Of a stretch of DNA of 64,000 nucleotides, positions 42,873-50,305 are shown in pieces (within the stretch, counting starts at the first letter, position 1; the number at the start of each line of letters is the position of its first letter). The DNA comes from Lewinella sp. IMCC34183. Lineage in GTDB: Bacteria; Bacteroidota; Bacteroidia; Chitinophagales; Saprospiraceae. The DNA lies in assembly GCF_003390915.1 (NCBI RefSeq), contig NZ_QMEM01000001.1, positions 1,054,001-1,118,000 on the forward strand. Reading direction: 5' to 3'. The translations under genes were made by a program, and so were the position numbers. The notes under the pieces were generated by a model, which made no database searches, was not told the origin of the DNA, and worked only from the letters and a program-made list of their open reading frames with translations.

Positions 42873-43661
42873 ATGCTGCCTTATACTATGAATAAAAGAG
42901 AGATTTTACTTTTGGCCATAATATCCACATATATATTTATTACGTGGACTACATCGTGTATTTTCCAATTAATTCAAATATCCTCACCTCCTGTTAAGAC
43001 TATATTATATCAAGGACTAGTTTTTACCCCCCTATATGTCATTGGTCGTAAATCTAATTTATTGGATAATAAGCTATTTACGTTTGCAAACGTAGACTAC
43101 AGTACGTGGATAAAATTGCTATGCTGTGTCTTGCTCCTAACATTGAGCGCTTCTGCCAGTGTCAAAAGTCTATATGGAAACGTAGCCGGCCTTCCAGAGC
43201 AATCTTACTCATATAAGTCTTGGACTATGTTTCTTTCCATCGTTGTCATCGGGCCAATTACTGAAGAAGTTATGTTTCGAGGGCTATTTTACCAAGCTAT
43301 CGATGAAGTAGCTTCTTCAAAAGCTGCATTAATTGCTACTACTGTAATTTTTGCTATCGCTCATGGTGACCTTCAATATTCAGTTGCGATACTTGGTTCA
43401 AGTTTTGGATTAACTTACATTTACTATAAGACTCGATCATTGTCCCTAAGTATTTCTCTTCATATGGGCTTAAATTTGATTGCGTGGCTATTTATCAAAC
43501 AAAATGGAGGCAGTTCTTCGGACTCTATTCAATTTCCAGAACAGATATTTTTGGCTTTTTTAGCATTTTTGGTGGGAATATTTACTGTTAAATGGTTAAA
43601 GCATCTTTGTAATCGACAAATTAAGTACCAACAACCCGTCGATGGAGTACCGAAAATTTAA
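42873..43661 (+). CDS. CPBP-family intramembrane metalloprotease, candidate bacteriocin immunity protein
   Basis: A 262-aa (257 aa from the ATG at 42888) membrane protein of the CAAX-protease/bacteriocin-processing (Abi) family. Motif 1 is PITEEVMFRG (EExxxR), motif 2 is FAIAHG, and motif 3 is HMGLNL, so the catalytic residues are in place. About seven hydrophobic segments are visible. Relatives such as SkkI/PlnI give self-immunity to bacteriocins. It lies directly after the peptide terminator. Its coding sequence is strikingly AT-rich compared with neighbours, which suggests recent horizontal acquisition. Confidence 0.85.
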   Translation: MLPYTMNKREILLLAIISTYIFITWTTSCIFQLIQISSPPVKTILYQGLVFTPLYVIGRKSNLLDNKLFTFANVDYSTWIKLLCCVLLLTLSASASVKSLYGNVAGLPEQSYSYKSWTMFLSIVVIGPITEEVMFRGLFYQAIDEVASSKAALIATTVIFAIAHGDLQYSVAILGSSFGLTYIYYKTRSLSLSISLHMGLNLIAWLFIKQNGGSSSDSIQFPEQIFLAFLAFLVGIFTVKWLKHLCNRQIKYQQPVDGVPKI

Positions 43662-43796
43662 CGCTGCGCAATTAATTACTAAGTCCTTGCACATCCACCA
43701 TACAGTATCATTTTGCAACAAACTAGGGGAGAAATGTCTGATATGCACTCATTTCAGTTCCCATTTCTCATAGTCTGTGATTATCACGCTGACTGG

Positions 43797-43879
43797 CTTC
43801 ACCAAGCAATGCCGGCAACACAGGTCATGCCTTCAATCACTATCTTTACCAAAACGCCGCCGCCCACCAGCCCGGCTGA
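43797..43879 (+). pseudogene. Decayed copy of the small ELGH-type membrane peptide
   Basis: In one frame the segment reads GNTGHAFNHYLYQNAAAHQPG followed by TGA. It matches the C-terminus of the intact 50-aa ORF at 45422-45574 (ELGHAFGHFLYQN). The upstream part aligns only with small deletions that break the frame, and there is no start codon. It sits in the same place relative to the 147-aa gene as the intact ORF does in the second module. It is therefore read as a frameshifted paralogue. Confidence 0.5.
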
Positions 43880-43893
43880 TTTTAATCCAACCC

Positions 43894-43931
43894 ACCCAGC
43901 AGCAAGAAATTAAATCACCCAACCGCCGCCC
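43894..43931 (+). repeat. 38-bp exact direct repeat, copy 1
   Basis: Identical over 38 bases to 45589-45626 (starts ACCCAGCAGCAAGAAA, ends CCGCCGCCC). Each copy lies exactly 20 bases before the start codon of one of two paralogous membrane-protein genes, which shows that the leader was duplicated with the gene. Confidence 0.9.
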
Positions 43932-43951
43932 GCGGGGCGGCCTTGCCTGCA

Positions 43952-44395
43952 ATGTTGTACCTAAAAGCTGTTGTGGCCGCCGCGATCGTTATCGTGGCCC
44001 TCCATTTGTTCTCCCACTCGCCCGACTTGCTGCGGGGCACCTACGATCCGGCCGTGGTGCTTAGTGAATGGCACGAGGACCTACCGCTACTGCTGGCGGT
44101 CCTATTTGCGGCATACGCCCAAGAGCGCCGCGAGGAGCGGACGGACCCCACACCCGCGCCCATCGCCTGGATCCACCATCTGCCCCGCTTCGTACGCTAC
44201 CTGCTGTACTTCGTGATCGGTTTGCTTGCTACGCCGGTGGTGTTCTCCCTCACCGCTACCCTCTTAGAGTACGGATTGGGCTATTCCGGGGAGGGTGCCG
44301 CGGCAATAGCCGACACCGTCAGCCGTCCGGTCTTGCTGGCAGTGACGCTGTACCTGTTCGTGGTGCACGAAGTCCGCTACCCCGCTCGCTCCTGA
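43952..44395 (+). CDS. Multi-pass membrane protein of the duplicated island module, copy 1
   Basis: A 147-aa protein with about four hydrophobic segments. It is paralogous to the 150-aa protein at 45647-46099 (shared HLFSHSPDLLRGTY, FVRYLLY, ATL-EYG-G-SG). The start at ATG 43952 matches the paralogue (MxYLK) better than the upstream TTG. I recognise no family. Its position between two CPBP genes and its duplication suggest an immunity or envelope-protection role, but this is inference. Confidence 0.7.
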   Translation: MLYLKAVVAAAIVIVALHLFSHSPDLLRGTYDPAVVLSEWHEDLPLLLAVLFAAYAQERREERTDPTPAPIAWIHHLPRFVRYLLYFVIGLLATPVVFSLTATLLEYGLGYSGEGAAAIADTVSRPVLLAVTLYLFVVHEVRYPARS

Positions 44396-44568
44396 ACCTT
44401 GGTTACCAGCATGGACCATCTGCCTGACGCTAAGTATGCTAGCTAAGCGGACGGCCACGCTGTCGCACTGCTACCGCCCGCCGCCGCTTACCGGACCGGA
44501 GAGCGTAGTCAGCCTGTGATATACCTGTAGCCCCCATACCTATCACCACAAAAGAGTCAAAACCTGAC

Positions 44569-45336
44569 ATGAAAGCAGGAACACTGATACTTTCAGCACT
44601 AGCTATTTTTGCCCTGGCGTACTGGATCTTTGACGGCGCCATTACCTGGTTGCAGCTACCTTCGTCACCGATCCGAGTCATCCTGTACCAATTACTGGTA
44701 TTCGGGCCGCTTGTAGTATTTGCCTACCGGTACGGAGAGCTCGATAAGATTTCTCTGGCAGAAACGAAAGGGTTGAGCAAGAAAATCCTGCTGCTCATGT
44801 TGGGGGTATGCCTGGCGCAGGGCGCTACGCTAAATCTTGCCCAGGAAGTTTTTTCGAATGCTCCGATCCAGTTGGATCTTCCATTTCGACCGGTGGGGGT
44901 ATTGGCGTTTATTTCTGTAGTAGTAATTGCCCCCATACTGGAAGAAAGTATCTTCAGAGGGTTTTTATTTCCCACGTTGGAAAAGATCGTTCCAACTCCC
45001 GTGGCCTTTCTGATGACCGCCGTGCTATTTTCGGCCATGCACGCGACGCCAAAATACGCACTGGCAACATTTGGTATGTCGCTGGGCCTTACGTACATAT
45101 ATCACGTAACCCGATCGCTTTCAACGGTAATCGTAATTCATGCACTAATCAATTTAGTGGGATGGACGGTGTTTAACCTTGGCACCGGCAGTCAGGTCCG
45201 CGAACCTACCGATCAACACCTGATCGAGTCGGCAGTCGGCCTCCTCATCTCTACCGTATTCGCTACAATCGCTTTCTTCATCATCAAAAACACCGCCAGA
45301 AAAGTTCACCTCCGCCTTGCGCAGCAAGAAGCCTAA
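44569..45336 (+). CDS. CPBP-family intramembrane metalloprotease, second copy
   Basis: A 255-aa membrane protein. Motifs are IAPILEESIFRG (EExxxR), FSAMHAT and VIVIHALINLVG, so the active-site residues are present. It is homologous to the first CPBP protein (shared GLTYIY-TRSLS region) but has base composition close to the chromosome average, unlike the AT-rich first copy. It probably has the same type of function, candidate immunity or peptide processing. It lies between the two 147/150-aa membrane-protein paralogues. Confidence 0.85.
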   Translation: MKAGTLILSALAIFALAYWIFDGAITWLQLPSSPIRVILYQLLVFGPLVVFAYRYGELDKISLAETKGLSKKILLLMLGVCLAQGATLNLAQEVFSNAPIQLDLPFRPVGVLAFISVVVIAPILEESIFRGFLFPTLEKIVPTPVAFLMTAVLFSAMHATPKYALATFGMSLGLTYIYHVTRSLSTVIVIHALINLVGWTVFNLGTGSQVREPTDQHLIESAVGLLISTVFATIAFFIIKNTARKVHLRLAQQEA

Positions 45337-45421
45337 TCGGGAACCCGTTTACCGCGCCAGAATTTGACATTTTTTCCTATCAGTGTAAATTAGCATCTAC
45401 TCACCCCGAAACTATCCCGTC

Positions 45422-45574
45422 GTGCGCGCTATAAAACGAGATACACTGCGTCTACTTATCGCTATTTTGTTGGTTGCCGTCTTCGGTAACTTCATCTACG
45501 AAGCCGCCGGCGAACTCGGCCACGCCTTCGGGCACTTCCTCTACCAGAATGGCGCCGATCACCGGCCTAGCTAG
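45422..45574 (+). CDS. 50-aa single-helix membrane peptide (ELGH type)
   Basis: A short ORF with a GTG start: RAIKRDTLRLLIAILLVAV forms a basic start and one hydrophobic helix, and AGELGHAFGHFLYQN follows. It shares both parts with the 42-aa ORF at 41349-41477 and with the decayed copy at 43797-43879. Upstream, TTGACA (45364-45369) and TAAATT (45386-45391) are spaced 16 bases apart, like a sigma-70-type promoter. Function unknown; possible small immunity protein. Confidence 0.55.
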   Translation: MRAIKRDTLRLLIAILLVAVFGNFIYEAAGELGHAFGHFLYQNGADHRPS

Positions 45575-45588
45575 CATTACCCCCTCCT

Positions 45589-45626
45589 ACCCAGCAGCAA
45601 GAAATTAAATCACCCAACCGCCGCCC
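45589..45626 (+). repeat. 38-bp exact direct repeat, copy 2
   Basis: Identical to 43894-43931 and at the same distance (20 bases) from the start codon of the paralogous gene. In both copies the following 20 bases can pair back on the repeat to form a GC hairpin just before the ATG. Confidence 0.9.
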
Positions 45627-45646
45627 CTGGAGCGGCCTCGTTTGTC

Positions 45647-46099
45647 ATGTTCTACCTCAAAGTCTTGCTAGTTGCCATCGCCGTTATCCTTTTCGGTCAC
45701 CTCTTCTCCCACTCGCCCGACCTGCTGCGGGGCACCTACGAATGGGCGGAGCTACGCACCGGCTGGTCCGACGAACTACCACTGCTACTTGTCGTCCTGT
45801 TTGGCGCGTACGCCCACCGGCGCAGCGAGAACGGATGGACTACCGCACCTGCGCCCGCCGGCTGGTTCGGCCGCCTGCCCGGCTTCGTTCGTTACCTATT
45901 GTACTTGGTAGTTTGCCTGCTCTCCGGCCCGGTGGTGTTTACCTTCATCGCTACCCTCTTCGAGTACGGTTTCGGACACTCCGGCAAGGATGCCGCGGCC
46001 ACAGCCGAAACCATTAGCTACCCGGCTATCCTGGCGGTGGCGCTGTACCTGTTCGTGGTTTACGAGGGCCGGTTCCCTGGGAAGGCCACGGCGGATTAG
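45647..46099 (+). CDS. Multi-pass membrane protein of the duplicated island module, copy 2
   Basis: A 150-aa protein with about four hydrophobic segments, starting MFYLKVLLVAIAVILFGHLF. It is paralogous to the protein at 43952-44395 along its whole length. No known family recognised. It is the last gene of the accessory island. A short inverted repeat (46105-46119, ACCGAC/GTCGGT) lies between it and the convergent amine oxidase gene. Confidence 0.7.
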   Translation: MFYLKVLLVAIAVILFGHLFSHSPDLLRGTYEWAELRTGWSDELPLLLVVLFGAYAHRRSENGWTTAPAPAGWFGRLPGFVRYLLYLVVCLLSGPVVFTFIATLFEYGFGHSGKDAAATAETISYPAILAVALYLFVVYEGRFPGKATAD

Positions 46100-46161
46100 C
46101 AATCACCGACGCTGTCGGTAGCGCGACCTGTCTAATGCTGCCGGATCGATCGGGCGAAGCA

Positions 46162-47226
46162 TTACTCCCCCACCAACGACCGGGCCACGAACTGCGCGCT
46201 GCGTACCGCCCCCTCCATGTATCCCGGGAAGGCATCTGCCGTCTCCGTGCCGGCAAGGAACAGGCGACCGCCCCACAGGGGCTTGCGAAATTCCGGGTGT
46301 CCCAGTCCCTGGTGGGGCGCCAGCGCCGTGGTGCCCGCCGCCGTGGTATGGAGCTGGTCGTGCCAAACGCACTCTTCGTATTCCGGGCAATTGGCGGCGG
46401 CCGGTCCGTACAGTCGCTCGAGCTGCTGCAGTACGAGGTCGCGGCGCTGCTTCAGCGGCAGGTAGCGCAGCTCGGGATCCACGAACCCCTGTAGCGCGAA
46501 GTACTGGCCACTGGGGTCGGAGTGATCGTAAAGCTCGGAAACCGGACCCTCCTGACTGAACGCGGTACCCCGGCACCCGCGGTCCCGCCAGAAACCCTGC
46601 TCGTAAGTCAGTGCCACCTTGATGGCGTGGCCCATCCACGTATCGGTACTGCGGCTAAGCCGGATCAGGTCGTCTTGGAGCACGGGATCGAAGCGTAGGC
46701 CACGCACGAGCAGGTCGGGGGGGAGCGTAAACACGACCCGGCCGGCCCGGCATTCCAGCAGCGGCGTACGCACCGAGACACCCGATGCGGTGCGCGAAAG
46801 ACTCAGCACCGCCTGCCCCAGCATCAGACGTTCCGGAGGCAGACGGTCGGCCAGGGCCCGGATGAGCGCGCTGCTGCCCCCCGCGATGCGGTAACTGGGG
46901 TCGGGGTTTGGTGGCAGCTGTACCAGTTCCGGTGGCCGCTGAACGGTCGCTTCGTAGCGGGCAAAATCGCCACTGTACTGGGGGTAGACGTCGATATCCA
47001 GCTCCTGTAGGAGGGTCCACAGGGCGGTATGCTTACGTCCCAGCCAGGTGGCGCCGAGCTCCACTGGCGCCCTGCCGGGGATGTACCGGGTGTGGATACG
47101 GCCGCCGAGGCGGTTGCGAGCCTCGAGCACCGTAACGTGGAGGCCTTGATCCCGCAGCAGGTAGGCGAGGGTCAGGCCGGTGAGGCCGGCGCCAATGATC
47201 AGGAGGTCGGTCGTACGGTATGGCAT
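46162..47226 (-). CDS. FAD-dependent amine oxidase (flavin monoamine oxidase family)
   Basis: A 354-aa flavoenzyme. The N-terminal dinucleotide-binding motif is DLLIIGAGLTGLTLAYLL, followed by VLEARNRLGGRIHT, which is typical of amine oxidases. The C-terminal FAD motif GRLFLAGTETADAFPGYMEGA is also typical. It is shorter than eukaryotic MAO but in range for bacterial members. The substrate, probably an amine or carotenoid-like compound, is not readable. No genes nearby suggest a pathway. Confidence 0.88.
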   Translation of the reverse strand: MPYRTTDLLIIGAGLTGLTLAYLLRDQGLHVTVLEARNRLGGRIHTRYIPGRAPVELGATWLGRKHTALWTLLQELDIDVYPQYSGDFARYEATVQRPPELVQLPPNPDPSYRIAGGSSALIRALADRLPPERLMLGQAVLSLSRTASGVSVRTPLLECRAGRVVFTLPPDLLVRGLRFDPVLQDDLIRLSRSTDTWMGHAIKVALTYEQGFWRDRGCRGTAFSQEGPVSELYDHSDPSGQYFALQGFVDPELRYLPLKQRRDLVLQQLERLYGPAAANCPEYEECVWHDQLHTTAAGTTALAPHQGLGHPEFRKPLWGGRLFLAGTETADAFPGYMEGAVRSAQFVARSLVGE

Positions 47227-47535
47227 GGGGCGGGGGGCGCGGGTGCCGGGGTTTCTTGCTAAAGGTCGGCAACAAAGGGCATATGTGATCTATTAGTGCC
47301 TACCTGGCGAAGCGCTATCCGCAGGTCTTCGTGCCCACCTCGGCCGCTTTGCAGCTTTTTAACATCCTATGCCAAATGGTTTAGTGCCACCGTTACTGCC
47401 TCAATAGTCTACCAGATCAACGATAGTGAAAGACTTGTCTTGCGTAGGATTAGTAGGGCCTGTTGGGGTATGAGCCGGACAAGCTCCGGGGAGTGATGTC
47501 GCCCCGAGTTGCAATGCCCCTACGTCCGGGAAAAC
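47227..47535. other. 309-bp intergenic region
   Basis: Between the amine oxidase start and the end of the 146-aa gene, both on the minus strand. Only short open frames without recognisable features are present. It should contain the amine oxidase promoter; no TAnnTTTG match stands out. Confidence 0.4.
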
Positions 47536-47976
47536 CTAGCTGTCGGAGTCTCCTTCCGAGGCAGCCGTTTTACTTCCGAACTGCACCCCCCAATCGCAGG
47601 TCGCCATGCACTGCCGGTCGTGCTGAGCCTTTGCCGATTCGGCTTCCGCCAGCGTCAGAAAGATGTCGCGGTAACCGTGCGTCTTGCAAAAGATATAGTA
47701 GAAATTGCCGTCGTCCGCGCTATCCTCGGTTTCCCACGGATAATCTGCCTTGAGGGCATCCAGCTTGGGAAAGTTGGGGTACCGAAGGTCCTTTAGTAAG
47801 CCAGTCAAATCCGCTGAGCGCACCGAAAATACATCCATGGCGGGGCGCCATGTGGTTTCGTGGCCGCTACCGTTGCTAGCTTCGTGGGCTCTCGCGGCTG
47901 CATCCGCCTGTTCGCGAGTGGTGTACCGGTCGAGACGACCGTCCCTTCTGCAGACGACTTCATAGAATTTTGGCAT
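47536..47976 (-). CDS. Hypothetical soluble protein
   Basis: A 146-aa protein with no signal peptide or membrane helix. Two similar segments may be an internal repeat: FYEVVCRRDGRLDRYTTREQ near the start, and FYYIFCKTHGYRDIFLTLAE around residue 92. This would give two small copies of the same fold. I recognise no family. The codon pattern is in line with the chromosome. It is followed by no coupled gene and lies eight bases downstream of the 474-aa gene on the same strand. Confidence 0.6.
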   Translation of the reverse strand: MPKFYEVVCRRDGRLDRYTTREQADAAARAHEASNGSGHETTWRPAMDVFSVRSADLTGLLKDLRYPNFPKLDALKADYPWETEDSADDGNFYYIFCKTHGYRDIFLTLAEAESAKAQHDRQCMATCDWGVQFGSKTAASEGDSDS

Positions 47977-47984
47977 GTTACTTA

Positions 47985-49409
47985 CTAGTTAGTTAAGAAA
48001 TTGATGGGAAAAGAGGCGGACAGACCCAGGGTGGCCCCCGCCGGGGTACCGTCTCCAGACGGTCGGTCATTCATAAGGTCCCGGAAGCGGATGAATACCT
48101 CAACATTCGCGATGGACTCCGGACTCTTCGCTTTACGAAAGGGATACAGCAATCCCAGCGTAAGCGAAAGCTCGGGCTTGTACCCGTCCCGGACCAGGTA
48201 GGCCGGATTGAGGTGGCACGCTATTCTGGTACTGGAAAAGATTTCGAGGTACTGATAATAATCAATGTAAGCCGTTAGCTCATCCAGTCGCGTTCTGTAG
48301 TCGCCCTGCAGCACCTTCTGCTCGGTATAGTAAATCTGGGTCGTATCTCCGGTTACGGCTTTGGTAGTGCGCACCGTGGCGGAGGTCAGGGAATTGACGT
48401 TGTTGCCCCGGCGGTACCGAAGTCCCACTGTGAGGAAGCGGTCTTTACTGAGGTAGTCATCGTAGCTGTAGTAGGAGAGCGCCAATTGCATCTGTCTATC
48501 GGTATGGGTGATAGGAACTAGCGTTATCCCGGCCGTGTCGCCGGGGGTGAGGTGAGTAAATCGATCCCGCTGGACCCCCGCCCCGAAGGTGACCCACCAC
48601 AGATTGAGGCTGGTGACCGATTGCTGAGAGACCTTGTTGTCAATTGCCGCCAGGGCCTTTTCCTTTCTGTCCTCGGCGAAACTTTTCTGTACTCCAAAGT
48701 ATCCCGGTACCTCCATCACCGCAATGTTTGCGTCTAGTAGGGCAAGCCGATCCTCCGACATTCGCCTGTTGTACTCGACCTTGGCATAAGCGGCGGAATC
48801 TTGCGCGAGATGGGAGGGCCAAGGACTTCTAATAATTCTGAGTAGTGAATCGCGGGTGACGGTGACCTCGGTTAGTTTCCTTCTCTCTTTTGCCCGGTCC
48901 AACCGCGCCTGAACCAGGGGGTACTGATAATGAAATTTGAGGGTATCTGCTGTGTAGGTCGAAAGTACCTTGGCCCGTTCCGTCTCCAAGTCGTATTCCA
49001 CCAAGCGGTCGATGGATAGTTTGGTCTTGGATAGGTTGAGCAACCGGTGGGCAGCAGCATTGACCACCACCTTACTGTTGAGTTTGCCGTTATTAAATAA
49101 GCCCGCTACGCCGTCGATAGCACCCGCGGACACATTGGTTGTAAACAGCACATTCTTGTTTGGGATGAATGTAGCCCCTAGATCGAGTAGGCCATTAGTT
49201 GTCGATACTTCCGCGAAACTGCCTAGTACCGCGTAGTTATTCGCGGTGATAAATTTTGAGAACTGCACGGTGAGTACATCTCTGAGGTCTTCTTCCGTCA
49301 AAGAAACGCGCGTATTGTTCTGCGGTAAACGGTACTCGCTCTGCGCAACGGCGCTCGCGGCCAGACAAAAAAGGAGGCCGAGGAGCAGGCAAAAAGGGCG
49401 TAGGCTCAT
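47985..49409 (-). CDS. Secreted or outer-membrane protein of unknown function
   Basis: A 474-aa protein with a clear signal peptide (MSLRPFCLLLGLLFCLAASA, cut near VAQ). The central part is partly helical (about 150-240). The C-terminal half has alternating hydrophobic strands and ends LGLSASFPINFLTN, compatible with an outer-membrane beta-barrel. No family recognised. Its composition is less GC-rich than most neighbours. It may form a transcript with the 146-aa gene downstream. Confidence 0.65.
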   Translation of the reverse strand: MSLRPFCLLLGLLFCLAASAVAQSEYRLPQNNTRVSLTEEDLRDVLTVQFSKFITANNYAVLGSFAEVSTTNGLLDLGATFIPNKNVLFTTNVSAGAIDGVAGLFNNGKLNSKVVVNAAAHRLLNLSKTKLSIDRLVEYDLETERAKVLSTYTADTLKFHYQYPLVQARLDRAKERRKLTEVTVTRDSLLRIIRSPWPSHLAQDSAAYAKVEYNRRMSEDRLALLDANIAVMEVPGYFGVQKSFAEDRKEKALAAIDNKVSQQSVTSLNLWWVTFGAGVQRDRFTHLTPGDTAGITLVPITHTDRQMQLALSYYSYDDYLSKDRFLTVGLRYRRGNNVNSLTSATVRTTKAVTGDTTQIYYTEQKVLQGDYRTRLDELTAYIDYYQYLEIFSSTRIACHLNPAYLVRDGYKPELSLTLGLLYPFRKAKSPESIANVEVFIRFRDLMNDRPSGDGTPAGATLGLSASFPINFLTN

Positions 49410-49464
49410 GGTTAGAGTATTCGGACAATAAATCAGGAGGCTTAGATCAAAGGAATATGAATAC

Positions 49465-50253
49465 CTACCCCACCAACCCCAATTCCCGCGCGTACCCCAG
49501 CAGCTCCACGGTTCCCTTCACCCCGGCCTTGCGGAGGAGGTTCTTGCGGTGGGTACACACCGTATTGTAGCTGATGTAGAGCTTACCGGCAATCTCCTGG
49601 CTGCTGAGTCCGTCGTTGACCAGGTCGAGTACCTCAAGTTCGCGGCGGCTGAACTTGACCGGGGCCTTGCAGCGGAAGGCCGTAGTACGCAGCGGCCGTT
49701 CCCCGCTGGCGGTACGTTCCTTGACGTGGAGCAGGCAGGCGGTATTGGCCCGCAGGGCGGAGATATCGGATACCAGGGTGAAGTTGGACAGCGGCTGCCC
49801 GCCGGCGTCGAAGTCGGAGAAGATAAGGTGGTGACTCAGGTGGACGGTTCGGCCGTCCGCGGTGAGCATGCGACAGGTGAAGGTGAAGGTAAGGTCGGAC
49901 CGCCGTGCCCGCGGGGCCCCGTCCAGCTCTTCCAGGATAGCCTCGTGGATCTGCCGGAGGCACTCGCGGTCGTCGGGGTGCAAGTGGCGGAATACGGAAG
50001 TGAGTCCCCCAAATTTCCAGGCGTTGCGGTCGTAGCCCAGCATCCGTTCGATACCTGGGCTGACGTAGCGGTAGCGACCGGTACGGTAATCGACCGAGTA
50101 GCACCAGGTACCGGAACGGGCCAGCAGGGCCTCGAAGCGGGCGTCGGGAACAATGGGGGGAAGCGGTTGCGGGTCGGCAGCCGGGGGGGTACCGGGGCGG
50201 AAGGCCGCCCGCATAAGCTGTTCGTTGTAGGGCGTGTTCATAGCGAGTGTCAT
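49465..50253 (-). CDS. PAS-LuxR transcriptional regulator
   Basis: A 262-aa regulator. Residues about 45-165 are a PAS domain (GTWCYSVDYRTGRYRYVSPG, ERMLGYD). Residues about 200-262 form a LuxR/GerE-type helix-turn-helix (FSRRELEVLDLVNDGLSSQE, IAGKLYISYNTVCTHRKNLL). It would bind DNA in response to a ligand or partner sensed by the PAS domain. An alternative start is the ATG at 50241. Targets unknown. Confidence 0.87.
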   Translation of the reverse strand: MTLAMNTPYNEQLMRAAFRPGTPPAADPQPLPPIVPDARFEALLARSGTWCYSVDYRTGRYRYVSPGIERMLGYDRNAWKFGGLTSVFRHLHPDDRECLRQIHEAILEELDGAPRARRSDLTFTFTCRMLTADGRTVHLSHHLIFSDFDAGGQPLSNFTLVSDISALRANTACLLHVKERTASGERPLRTTAFRCKAPVKFSRRELEVLDLVNDGLSSQEIAGKLYISYNTVCTHRKNLLRKAGVKGTVELLGYARELGLVG

Positions 50254-50305
50254 GCGTATGTACTGTTTATGCCCGAAACCGAACCGGTGTTACCCCCGTA
50301 CGCCG

